From Caldilineaceae bacterium (GTDB lineage Bacteria > Chloroflexota > Anaerolineae > Caldilineales > Caldilineaceae), in NCBI GenBank assembly GCA_020634755.1, contig JACKBC010000015.1:62001-126000 (forward strand): a stretch of 64,000 nucleotides of DNA. The letters are read 5' to 3'. A program made the position numbers and the translations under genes. Under the pieces are notes generated by a model. It was not told the origin of the DNA, ran no database searches, and saw only the letters and a list, made by a program, of their open reading frames with translations. Below are positions 55,018-63,383 of this stretch, in pieces. Positions within the stretch are counted from its first letter, which is position 1. Each line of letters begins with the position of its first letter.

Positions 55018-56610
55018 ATGTTCAATGATTCAAATCAAGCATCAAACCACCGCAGCCACTTGTTTGTGCTCTTTATCGCCATTTACGCCATTGGTATTGG
55101 CGCTTATTTTGCGCTGCGCTATGCGGGCGGCTGGATGGAAATCGACACGGCGCGCATGACCAATTCGGCCCGCGCCGTCGTGGTCGAGGGCGTCATCACC
55201 CCGTCCACCGATGTGTATGCCCACGGCTTTGCGTATCCGGTCATGGTGGCCTGGCTGGCGCAGATGACGGGCGTGTCGGTGCTCCAGTTGCAGACGCTCT
55301 ATCTGCCGCTGATCAGCGTGCTGCTGCCCGCCACCGCCGCCTATGCTGTTTTCCGGGCGTTTTTGCGGGTGGAAAGCCGGGCGCTGCTGGCGCTGCTGAT
55401 CCTCTGTTTGCAGCCCGATTTCCTGTTTGTGACGCTGCGCGGGTCGCACGAAAAGATTACCTGGACGCTGATGCTGGCCGCTCTGTTTATTTTGCATCAG
55501 AGCGCCGCCCAGCTGCGCGCGCCACAGACTTTTATCCGCTATATTCTGATATTTTACGCCATCGTATTTACGCAAATCAGCACCAATTCTTTCTTTGCCT
55601 CCACCTTTATCACGGCCATTACGTTTGGCCTGCTAATAGGGCTGATGGTCAAGCGGTGGACCCAATTGGATGACGCCGATTACAGCGTACAATTTTTGCA
55701 GCGCATGGGGCTGGTGGCTGCCGCCAGCCTGATCCTGGTCTACATTTTCCTGGTCCACATCTATGCGCCGGCCGAGCAACTGTTTCAGCTCGTGCCGGAG
55801 ATTGTGGATCGGGTGGCGCTGCTGGTCTTTGGCTTTGAATTTCAGGTCAATCCCTCCAGCTATATTGCCTTTGGCTGGCTCAACTTGCCCACCTATTTGG
55901 CCGTCAGCGGCTTTACGTGGCTGGTGCTGGCCATCTCTTTGGGCGAGTGGTGCCGGCAGGCGCTACAGTTCGTGCGCCGAGAGCGGACGTTGCAGCTTCC
56001 CCATGCGCTGCCGTGGCTGCTCTATGCCGGCTTTGCCATCCAGATGGTCTTTGCCGTCATGCTCGACTTTGCGGGTACGCTCTCGGCCAATTTGCAGTTG
56101 CGCATTTTGCCCGGCCTGCTCATTTTTGCCGTCATCTTGACCGTGCAGGCAGTGGAGGCGCTCTTCCGCACTACCACCACCAGACCCACCCTGCAGCGCG
56201 GCCTGCAGGTTGCCATGATTGGCGTCTTTCTGTGGGCCGTGCCGGCCTCTTTGCTCAAAATTACCAACGAGCCGCTGGTGAGCAACAAGTGGGTTTTTTA
56301 CGACCATTTGGAAGAGGAGGGGCTGAACTGGGTCTATACCCATACGACACCCACCCGCAATTACTTTTGGGCCGGGCTGGATGAACGGCTGATTGTTGTG
56401 CTGGCCGCTACGTTGGATGTGCCAGAGAGCTATTTTAATTTGGACACGCCGGGACCAGATGTGCGCTATTATCTGCTGTCGGAAACGGACCGGTTACGCC
56501 ACGCCCGCGTGGAGCGACCGCTACCCGCCATTCAGGACGAAAACATTGTCTACGACAACGGTGACGCCAAAGTTTATCACCGCAAGCCGCAGACCCCATA
56601 TCAAGAGTGA
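55018..56610 (+). CDS. Multi-pass membrane protein, GT-C / Wzy-like candidate
   Basis: 530 residues with about 10-12 membrane helices and a soluble C-terminal part (about 430-530). The first outside loop, WMEIDTARMTNSARAVVVEG, carries Glu and Asp, as in GT-C glycosyltransferases (PMT/ArnT/STT3-like), where such a pair binds metal or the acceptor. No close family is recognised. The C-terminal part, with YDNGDAKVYH, resembles the beta-rich ends of GT-C proteins. Between the flippase and a GT2 it may be the polymerase or a glycan-transferring enzyme using polyprenyl-phosphate sugar. GAGAGG precedes the ATG; the gap to the flippase gene is four bases. Confidence 0.7.
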   Translation: MFNDSNQASNHRSHLFVLFIAIYAIGIGAYFALRYAGGWMEIDTARMTNSARAVVVEGVITPSTDVYAHGFAYPVMVAWLAQMTGVSVLQLQTLYLPLISVLLPATAAYAVFRAFLRVESRALLALLILCLQPDFLFVTLRGSHEKITWTLMLAALFILHQSAAQLRAPQTFIRYILIFYAIVFTQISTNSFFASTFITAITFGLLIGLMVKRWTQLDDADYSVQFLQRMGLVAAASLILVYIFLVHIYAPAEQLFQLVPEIVDRVALLVFGFEFQVNPSSYIAFGWLNLPTYLAVSGFTWLVLAISLGEWCRQALQFVRRERTLQLPHALPWLLYAGFAIQMVFAVMLDFAGTLSANLQLRILPGLLIFAVILTVQAVEALFRTTTTRPTLQRGLQVAMIGVFLWAVPASLLKITNEPLVSNKWVFYDHLEEEGLNWVYTHTTPTRNYFWAGLDERLIVVLAATLDVPESYFNLDTPGPDVRYYLLSETDRLRHARVERPLPAIQDENIVYDNGDAKVYHRKPQTPYQE

Positions 56611-56622
56611 GCAGGTGACCCG

Positions 56623-57684
56623 ATGGAAAAGCCGCTGGCCAGCATCATCATTGTGACGTACAACGCTATGCCCTATATCGACAATTGCCTGACCGCCGTC
56701 CTGCGAGAGGCGCAAGCGCAGCACGAGATTATCGTAATTGACAACGCGTCTACCGATGGCACGGGTCCATACATTCAGCAACAATTTCCGGCGGTACGGC
56801 TGGTCTGCAACCGTATGAATATTGGCTTTGCCCCCGCCTGTAATCAAGGGGCGCGGCTGGCCCAAGGTCGCTATTTTGTCTTTCTCAACCAAGACACCAT
56901 TGTGTACCCAGCCTGGCTAGGCCAGCTCTTGCGGCCGCTGCAGAATGAAAAAGGCGTGGCCCTCAGTACCTCCAAACTGTTGCTAATGTCGCAGCCAGAG
57001 CAGATCAACGCCTGCGGATTGGACGTGCATTTTAGCGGTCTGAGCTTTATGCGCGGCATTTTGGGTGACGCCAATGCGCACAACGAGGCGGTAGCCGTCT
57101 GCGCGGTACACGGGGCTTCTTTTGCGGTGGATGGGGCTGTGTGGCACGAATTAGGCGGCTTTGATGAGACGCTATTTATGTATTACGAAGAGACCGATTT
57201 CTCATGGCGGGCGCAGCTTGCCGGGTATAAATGCGTCTATGCGCCTACATCGGTGACGCTGCATGATTATAAACTGGCCCAGGCGTCGGCCAATGCCTTC
57301 TATTATTCAAAGCGCAACCGATACATTCTGCTGCTCAAAACCTGGCGCTGGTCAACGTTGTTTCTGTTGCTGCCGGGTCTGGTCCTGGCCGAGGTGCTGG
57401 ATTGGGGACACGCTCTGCTCATCGGCAAAGTTGGCATGGCCGCCAAAGTCAAATCTTATCTGTGGCTGGCGGCCAATCTGCGCAAAATTCTGGCGTTGCG
57501 TGGGGACGCTCAAAGGCAACGCCGGGTAGGAGATGGCGCGCTACTGCAGCACTGCACAGGCAAATTGGCTGCGGTGGAGTTTCAGGGAGGTTTGGTGGGA
57601 AATATACTGACTAAATGGGCTAGCTTGTTCTTGCAGCAAAATCACCGCATTGCCCATAAAATTTGTACGTCTTTGCACATGTAG
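56623..57684 (+). CDS. GT2 glycosyltransferase, paralogue of the 48848 gene
   Basis: 353 residues. Core: SIIIVTYNAMPYIDNC, IIVIDNASTDGTGPY, MNIGFAPACNQGARLAQGRY, VFLNQDT and GGFDETLFMYYEETDFSWRA. The same C-terminal layout as its paralogue is seen, with a hydrophobic FLLLPGLVLAEVLDWG segment. Probably a membrane-associated rhamnosyl- or related transferase. SD GAGCAGG; 12 bases after the preceding stop. Confidence 0.92.
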   Translation: MEKPLASIIIVTYNAMPYIDNCLTAVLREAQAQHEIIVIDNASTDGTGPYIQQQFPAVRLVCNRMNIGFAPACNQGARLAQGRYFVFLNQDTIVYPAWLGQLLRPLQNEKGVALSTSKLLLMSQPEQINACGLDVHFSGLSFMRGILGDANAHNEAVAVCAVHGASFAVDGAVWHELGGFDETLFMYYEETDFSWRAQLAGYKCVYAPTSVTLHDYKLAQASANAFYYSKRNRYILLLKTWRWSTLFLLLPGLVLAEVLDWGHALLIGKVGMAAKVKSYLWLAANLRKILALRGDAQRQRRVGDGALLQHCTGKLAAVEFQGGLVGNILTKWASLFLQQNHRIAHKICTSLHM

Positions 57685-57703
57685 TCCAGTGGGGAGTGAG
57701 ATT

Positions 57704-58825
57704 ATGCAGCTTGAGTTAGTCGCAAAACAGTATAAACGCTTAAACGGGCAGGGTCGATATGTGCGCTCGCTCAGTCAGAGTATGACGGCGCTTGGCGTCG
57801 AATATGCTACCCGCTATCCCCGCCTCCCCGGCTATTTGAGACCGCTTGACCAGCCACTGTACCGCTTTGGCTATGATCTGCCCGAGTTTTTTACTAGCTT
57901 TCCCATCTCGGCACAGGTTGAGCGTGAAAGCATCAAGCATCTCACCACGCAAGAGATGGGATCTTTGCTTTATTTTAATCGTTCTTTACGCAACACGGTG
58001 ATTACGGTGTGCGACATCATACCCTATATGAATCGCCATTCGGCAGAGCAGCGCACCTATCAACACGTAGTCGAACGGCTCTTCGACAGGCTGGCCTTGA
58101 TGGGGCTAACCCATGCCAATGTCATCATTGCCATCTCGGAATATACGAAGCAAACGCTGGTCGAACATCTTGGTATAGCCGCCGACAAAATCAAAGTGGT
58201 CCACATGGGGCTTAATCACCAACTTTTTCAGCCCACACTGGTTTCAGACGCCCTGCGCACCAAGTATGGACTCTCCGCTGATTACAAATATCTGCTCTTT
58301 GTGGGGCCGGAAACGCCGCGTAAAAATTTGCACCGCCTCGTTGATGCGTTTGCCATGCTCCGAGCGCACATGCCCAATCTTCGACTGATCAAAGTGGGCA
58401 AGCCTATGTATGAACCCGGTTATGTGCGGCTTCAGCAGCAAATTGAAAAGTTGAACCTGCACCAGGATATTATTTTTCTGGAGCAAATCTCCGATCAGGA
58501 GCTGGTTGAACTCTACGCAATGGCCGATGTCTACGTTTTTCCATCGTTGTACGAAGGCTTCGGCCTGCCGACGCTGGAAGCCATGGCGTGCGGCGCGCCG
58601 GTGGTCTGCGCCAATGCCGCTTCTCTACCCGAAGTCGTGGGCGACGCCGCTCTATTGGTGGATCCACTGCACAGCGCTGCGATGGCAGAGGCGATTGCAT
58701 CCATCCTCGATAACAGCACGTTGCGCGCAAATCTAATCGAACGCGGCTTTGCCCACGCCCGCCAATTCACGTGGGAACAGACCGCCCGCCAAACGCTGGC
58801 TGTCTATCGCACGTTGTTGAACTAA
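57704..58825 (+). CDS. GT4-family glycosyltransferase
   Basis: 373 residues from ATG 57704 (GGGAGTGAG upstream). Starts MQLELVAKQYKRLNGQGRYV, a form common in mannosyltransferases of this family. The donor site is FPSLYEGFGLPTLEAMACGA (EX7E), with LLFVGPETPRKNLHRLVDAF before it and SLPEVVGDAALLVDP after it. It ends the compact part of the glycan operon; an R4 repeat follows. Confidence 0.93.
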   Translation: MQLELVAKQYKRLNGQGRYVRSLSQSMTALGVEYATRYPRLPGYLRPLDQPLYRFGYDLPEFFTSFPISAQVERESIKHLTTQEMGSLLYFNRSLRNTVITVCDIIPYMNRHSAEQRTYQHVVERLFDRLALMGLTHANVIIAISEYTKQTLVEHLGIAADKIKVVHMGLNHQLFQPTLVSDALRTKYGLSADYKYLLFVGPETPRKNLHRLVDAFAMLRAHMPNLRLIKVGKPMYEPGYVRLQQQIEKLNLHQDIIFLEQISDQELVELYAMADVYVFPSLYEGFGLPTLEAMACGAPVVCANAASLPEVVGDAALLVDPLHSAAMAEAIASILDNSTLRANLIERGFAHARQFTWEQTARQTLAVYRTLLN

Positions 58826-58844
58826 ATCGGCTCTTTAGGGTCGC

Positions 58845-58928
58845 ACGTGGTTGACCCACTTTGGTTTCGATACGGCTGGAAACTCCCCCAGCCTACTCAA
58901 CCGCCGCTTGCCCTTGTCAACCACATGT
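58845..58928. repeat. R4 hairpin-ended repeat, copy 1
   Basis: 84 bp from CACGTGGTTGAC to GTCAACCACATGTG. Near-identical to the copy at 60018-60101, with the shared core TTTCGATACGGCTGGAAACT. Confidence 0.9.
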
Positions 58929-58970
58929 GATCCTGTTGAACCATTATATTCACAAAACTAAGATATTTTC

Positions 58971-59948
58971 ATGAACACAGCAATTCCGCATCTTCTCGAT
59001 AATCAAAATAACCAGTTCGATCAACCGGACGCGCAGCCTATGGCGGGCTTCAGCGCGCCCGGACGCGACCTCCTGCTGATTGGGGCGGGCGCGCTGCTGC
59101 TGGCCGGGGAAGTTTGGTCGCCCTGGTATTCCGCCGCATTGATGCCATTGCGACTGGCTTTGGGGCTGGTTTTTCTATTTTATGCGCCGGGCTATTGCCT
59201 GCTGGCTGCTCTGTTTCCCCGCAGTGATGAATTTAGCAGCGCCGGCAGAAACGCACTGAGCATCGGTTTGAGCATTGTGCTCGTTGTGCTGATATCTTTG
59301 ATCTTCGACCGTAGTCAAATCACCTTACACACCGATTCCATGCTGCTGGCGCTCTTGACCGCTACCTTTGGCTGTGGGCTGGCCGCTTATGGCCAACGCG
59401 CGCTGCTGCCCAAATCAGACAAGGGGAAATGGCAACCGGGCCGCCATTTTCGGCACGGGTGGCAAATTATGCCCGCCCATCAAAAGCGTATTTATGCACT
59501 CATCGGCAGCGCCGCCATGGTGGCAATGTTCTCCATCTTCTGGTTATTGCAGACGCCCGTCACCGCCGTGCATTCCACAGAATTTTATCTGCTGGGGCCA
59601 GACGACACGGCCGAAAATTATCCGCGGACCGTGGCAGCGGGGGAAGAAATTTCGACGACTTTGGGCATTGTGAACCAGGAAGAAATGCGGCACACATTTC
59701 GGGTCGAAATTTACGCGCCTGATGCGGCGGGCGAAGCGCAAGTGCTCTTCGTAGGCACCCCATTTTTGCTGCAACCCAACGAGTCGCGCGAATCACCCAT
59801 CACATGGCAAGTGCCGCAGTTAAATCGCGGTCATTTTGGCGCTGAGCAGCCCGTCGATTTTTTGCTATTTATGATAGATGGCCAATCGCCAAATGAGCCA
59901 TATCGCCAATTGCGTTTGTGGCTTAAAGTAAGCCAATACAAACACTAG
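58971..59948 (+). CDS. DUF1616 family membrane protein
   Basis: 325 residues. Four to five membrane helices: two at about 34-80, two at about 92-140 and one near 180-200. An extracytoplasmic beta domain follows, starting EFYLLGPDDTAENYPRTVAA and holding LGIVNQEEMRHTFRVEIY, the pattern of DUF1616 proteins. These are often found in polysaccharide loci of Archaea and Chloroflexota. The function is unknown; a role at the outer face with the glycan machinery is likely. It is framed by two R4 repeats. Confidence 0.85.
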   Translation: MNTAIPHLLDNQNNQFDQPDAQPMAGFSAPGRDLLLIGAGALLLAGEVWSPWYSAALMPLRLALGLVFLFYAPGYCLLAALFPRSDEFSSAGRNALSIGLSIVLVVLISLIFDRSQITLHTDSMLLALLTATFGCGLAAYGQRALLPKSDKGKWQPGRHFRHGWQIMPAHQKRIYALIGSAAMVAMFSIFWLLQTPVTAVHSTEFYLLGPDDTAENYPRTVAAGEEISTTLGIVNQEEMRHTFRVEIYAPDAAGEAQVLFVGTPFLLQPNESRESPITWQVPQLNRGHFGAEQPVDFLLFMIDGQSPNEPYRQLRLWLKVSQYKH

Positions 59949-60017
59949 ATTTTCAGAATAGAGGATCAACAGATTGCATAGATTCAACAGAATACAAAAA
60001 TCGATTTAACAAGGTCT

Positions 60018-60101
60018 CATGTGGTTGACCCGCTTTGGTTTCGATACGGCTGGAAACTGCCCCCGCCTACTCAACCACCGCTTTCTCCTATCAACCACAT
60101 G
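60018..60101. repeat. R4 hairpin-ended repeat, copy 2
   Basis: Perfect 11-bp terminal inverted repeats, CATGTGGTTGA and TCAACCACATG, with the same inner core as copy 1. Confidence 0.9.
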
Positions 60102-60230
60102 AAGGGCCCAAAAGCCCAAAAAAATTTTCAATCTGTGCAATCTGTTGATCCCCCATCGGCATTCCAAAGAAAATCTCTTGTTGGAAATCTATGATCCCAC
60201 TCTGTTTAGATAATCTGTAAGTTTCTCGAC

Positions 60231-61592
60231 ATGCAATACGAAATCAAATTTACGCTCTATCCAATCCACATTGCCATTATCTACCTGCTCTTCCTGACCG
60301 TGGCCGAACTGATCACGGCGCTGGTGGATCCGTGGGTGGGCATTACGTTTCATGCCGTGCTGCTGGGCGTCATGCTGCTGCACACGGCGGTGACTTGGCA
60401 CGATCCCAGCCGCCGCTTTTTGATCAGTCTGACCTTTGCGCCCATGATCCGCATTCTGAGCCTGTCGCTGCCGCTGGCCACCTTTCCGCTGGTCTACTGG
60501 TTTCTCATCACCAGCATTCCGCTCTTTATTGCGCTGCTGCTCATTGTGCGCACCCTGGAATTTTCGGCAGACTATGTGGGGCTCAACATGCGGCGGGGGC
60601 TGGTGCAGCTGCTCATTATGCCCACCGGGCTGCTCTTTGGCGTGGTCGAATATTACATCCTCAAGCCCGAGCCGCTGATTACCCCTTTTAACTGGGGCGG
60701 CATTGTGGTGGCCGCGCTGATCTTGCTGGTGAGCACTGGCTTTTTTGAAGAGGTCGCTTTCCGCGGCATTATGCAGACCACGGCGCTGGAAACGCTGGGG
60801 CGCTTTGGCCTGGTCTACATTGCGCTGATCTTCGCCGTGCTGCACATTGGCTACCAGTCGCTCATCGACGTGATTTTTGTCTTTGGGGTGGGGCTTTTCT
60901 TTGGCTGGGTGGTCAAAAAGACCGGCAGCATTGCCGGCGTCACCGTCTCGCACGGCCTTACCAATGGCGTGCTCTTTTTGGTCATGCCCTTTGTGGTGGC
61001 GGCCGGCTCGCCGGTAGAGCAGCAGGCCGTGGCGCTAGCTCAAGAAGCCCCGGCACTCACTGTGCCGGTAGATGCCGGCCAAGATGTGGCTCTGACGCGC
61101 GTGGCGCCGTCCAGCACCGCCGCCGCCTCCATGCCGGCCGCCGCGGATACAGTGACGCCACTCGGCGCAGCTTCGACGCCACCTGTGGCCACGACTGCGG
61201 CGGCGGCAAACCGCGTGACCCAACTGCCGCCCACCGCCACTGTGACCGCCACGCCAGCGCCGAGCCTATCCACCCTCATTCCCCAGGATGGCGCCGTGGC
61301 CAAAGGCGCGCTGGTTTTTGAATGGCAAACCGATCGCGTGCTGGCCGCCAATCAGCGCTACGAGGTGGTTTTCTGGAAGCCGAACCAAGAGCCGCTGCGC
61401 GACGGCGTTGGCTTTGCCGTGCGCGATAGCACAGCGCGCGTCCAGATCAATCTACGCGAGCTGGACTTTGTTATGGGCGCCCAGTTTGAACCGGGCGAAT
61501 ATCTGTGGGGCGTGCTGCTGGTGCAGAAGGAGCCGAATTACCAGCGACTCGAGTACTTGGGCGGCGGCACGCGGATTGTATATGCGTATTAG
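60231..61592 (+). CDS. CPBP-family intramembrane protease with an extracytoplasmic tail
   Basis: 453 residues. About eight membrane helices occupy residues 10-265. The catalytic motifs are visible: FFEEVAFRGIMQ (EExxFRG) near 175-186, LHIGYQSLIDV with the metal His near 203-213, and TVSHGLTNGVLF near 239-250. CPBP proteases cleave within the membrane; some process prenyl-linked or signal proteins. From 270 a low-complexity Ala/Thr/Pro segment leads to a beta-rich domain (about 345-453; LVFEWQTDRVLAANQRYEVV). This tail is not part of the standard CPBP fold. Last large gene of the glycan locus; the substrate is unknown. Confidence 0.87.
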   Translation: MQYEIKFTLYPIHIAIIYLLFLTVAELITALVDPWVGITFHAVLLGVMLLHTAVTWHDPSRRFLISLTFAPMIRILSLSLPLATFPLVYWFLITSIPLFIALLLIVRTLEFSADYVGLNMRRGLVQLLIMPTGLLFGVVEYYILKPEPLITPFNWGGIVVAALILLVSTGFFEEVAFRGIMQTTALETLGRFGLVYIALIFAVLHIGYQSLIDVIFVFGVGLFFGWVVKKTGSIAGVTVSHGLTNGVLFLVMPFVVAAGSPVEQQAVALAQEAPALTVPVDAGQDVALTRVAPSSTAAASMPAAADTVTPLGAASTPPVATTAAAANRVTQLPPTATVTATPAPSLSTLIPQDGAVAKGALVFEWQTDRVLAANQRYEVVFWKPNQEPLRDGVGFAVRDSTARVQINLRELDFVMGAQFEPGEYLWGVLLVQKEPNYQRLEYLGGGTRIVYAY

Positions 61593-61625
61593 GAAGCAGG
61601 GAGGCACTATCATTAAGGTAGCACA

Positions 61626-61690
61626 AAGTGCGTCGCACGGTGTCCGGCATTTTGGCCTTGCATTCGGGTGGCACACCGTGCGTCGCACTT
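61626..61690. repeat. 18-bp inverted repeat after the CPBP gene
   Basis: AAGTGCGTCGCACGGTGT (61626-61643) pairs with 61673-61690 at 17 of 18 positions. The position just after the CPBP stop suits a transcription or mRNA-end hairpin. Confidence 0.75.
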
Positions 61691-61879
61691 GAAGCGGGCT
61701 TCACTTAATGACAGTCAGTAGGGATTGGGGGCTAGGCGGACGGCGTGTCTCCATCCCTACTTCCCCAAAATCTACCGTAACCAAATCGCCATTAGAACGT
61801 CAACAGGTATGGACTTTATTTTCATAGCGTCATGCGTCGTAACTATATCGGATAAACTATTTTTGGGGAGCTGAAAAGT

Positions 61880-62110
61880 ATGATTTCTACTGTGACTACC
61901 ACCACCGTCACCACAGTGTATACTGCCACTTCGATCGGCATTATTCTCACGCTGACGCTATTGGCGCTGCTGGTGCAAAAAGAATTGGCCAGTTCGGATG
62001 ACAAGCCGATTTTCCAAGCGTTTAGCCGGGTCTTAAACGTGGCTATTGTGCCCTTGCTCATGGGCTTTGCCTTTATTGTGGCCATGAAGGTCTTCAACAT
62101 CCTGGGCTAA
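61880..62110 (+). CDS. Small two-helix membrane protein of unknown function
   Basis: 76 residues: a Thr-rich start (MISTVTTTTVTTVYT), a first membrane helix (about 16-33), a short charged loop (QKELASSDDKP) and a second helix (about 50-73). GGGGAG upstream supports the start. Not recognised. It stands alone after the glycan locus, with a possible terminator at 62290-62316. Confidence 0.7.
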   Translation: MISTVTTTTVTTVYTATSIGIILTLTLLALLVQKELASSDDKPIFQAFSRVLNVAIVPLLMGFAFIVAMKVFNILG

Positions 62111-62289
62111 AACTATACCGCCAAGACATTAGTCGCCAATCGGTAGCCGGCAGCAGATCGTATTGGTTGGCAATCGGCCAAATTCACAAAGCGCCATCGG
62201 TGTCTATACGGCCACGGCCGTTGGGCGTGTACGAATAATCTGCCCAATCTGTTGGTCTCTTGCTGTTCCCAAAATTAAACAGTCTGTAC

Positions 62290-62316
62290 AACCGGGTCGT
62301 CACGAGCCGGTTTTTT
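62290..62316 (+). terminator. Rho-independent terminator
   Basis: AACCGG (62290-62295) and CCGGTT (62307-62312) with an inner TCGT/ACGA match, followed by TTTTTT (62311-62316). It serves the small membrane-protein gene. Confidence 0.65.
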
Positions 62317-62387
62317 CTGTTAGCCTTTCCCCAAAATTAAAATATACAGTCAGACCTTCAAGCCTGGTTGAGTGATACATCTTATTT

Positions 62388-62461
62388 TACCGCAAAGATG
62401 GCAAAGAAACGTGAAGAATCTTCTCGAGAACCCTTTGGGCATCTTTGCGCCCTTTGCGGTA
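62388..62461. repeat. 20-bp imperfect inverted repeat
   Basis: TACCGCAAAGATGGCAAAGA (62388-62407) pairs with TCTTTGCGCCCTTTGCGGTA (62442-62461) at 17 of 20 positions. The 600-bp gap 62111-62753 also contains the terminator and an R5 relative, and no gene. Confidence 0.7.
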
Positions 62462-62495
62462 GACGGATTAAATGTGTCAGTCAATCAGCCTTCAA

Positions 62496-62546
62496 GCTAT
62501 TCCAGAAATACGTTAAAATTGGGATAGTTATTTTTCTGGATTAGCC
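62496..62546. repeat. R5-related inverted repeat
   Basis: GCTATTCCAGAAA and TTTTTCTGGATTAGCC flank a loop; the right arm repeats the arm of the perfect palindrome at 42287-42320. Confidence 0.6.
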
Positions 62547-62753
62547 TTATACTATCCACAGTTGCCGTATACTCAAGCCCACAATACACACAATCTATAT
62601 GGGCTCTAGATTGGGCTTACAACAAAATTGCCGATTTTGCGTAATGATTTATAGGGGTGATAAGGCGATGGGCCAAGGCCATATACCTTATCACCCAATC
62701 CCCTTATCAAGCCGCCGCATTTGGCAACGGGCGCAATGGTCGTGGAGACGTTT

Positions 62754-63266
62754 ATGGATACCCTATTCGACAAAATTTCAAGGCTGATTGTCAGCAAGAT
62801 CTATGGCAAGCCCGGTCATGCTTTTACACCGGGGCAAACCAGCGGCGCCCAGCGGCGGCTGCGCCAGACGGTCTATGATTTGCTGCGTACCGAGGCGCAA
62901 ATTAACGAACTGATGCAGAAAATTGACCAGCGTCAACAGGCGTTGGCCGGCCAGGAACAGCAGCTGGCCGCGCTGGATCAACAGGTGGATGCGTACCTGC
63001 TGGCCGGTAACGAGGCTGCCGCCGCCGCTGTTCAACAGCAGTTGAATCAGCAGCGGCAACGTCTGCAAAAAGCCAAAACCTATATGCTCCACCTGCATAC
63101 AGAACGGGCCCGCCTGCAAAAGGTGCGCGACCGTCTAGAGGTAAAAATGACTATTCAGGGGCTCAAGCGTGAGGTGCTGGACGATTACATTCGGCGCTAT
63201 CAACAGGGGCAAACGGGGGAGCCGCGGCAAACGACGTGGCGCGTGCTCGATCCGGACGAGGCATAG
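62754..63266 (+). CDS. Coiled-coil protein of unknown function
   Basis: 170 residues from ATG 62754 (GGAG seven bases upstream). Residues about 40-150 form a long Gln- and Leu-rich coiled coil (QQALAGQEQQLAALDQQVDA, LNQQRQRLQKAKTYM). The start MDTLFDKISRLIVSKIYGKP is amphipathic and could bind a membrane. No enzyme motif is seen. It converges on the helicase gene. PspA-like or scaffold roles are possible but unsupported. Confidence 0.75.
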   Translation: MDTLFDKISRLIVSKIYGKPGHAFTPGQTSGAQRRLRQTVYDLLRTEAQINELMQKIDQRQQALAGQEQQLAALDQQVDAYLLAGNEAAAAAVQQQLNQQRQRLQKAKTYMLHLHTERARLQKVRDRLEVKMTIQGLKREVLDDYIRRYQQGQTGEPRQTTWRVLDPDEA

Positions 63267-63383
63267 AAAACGTGTTGCGTGGTGCGTTAAACAGTTTAGA
63301 CTGTCTATTCGAAACAAGAAACTTAACGGGTACACGCACTACGCACCACGTACTGCGCAACAGATGCCGCTGCTTGCCACGCC

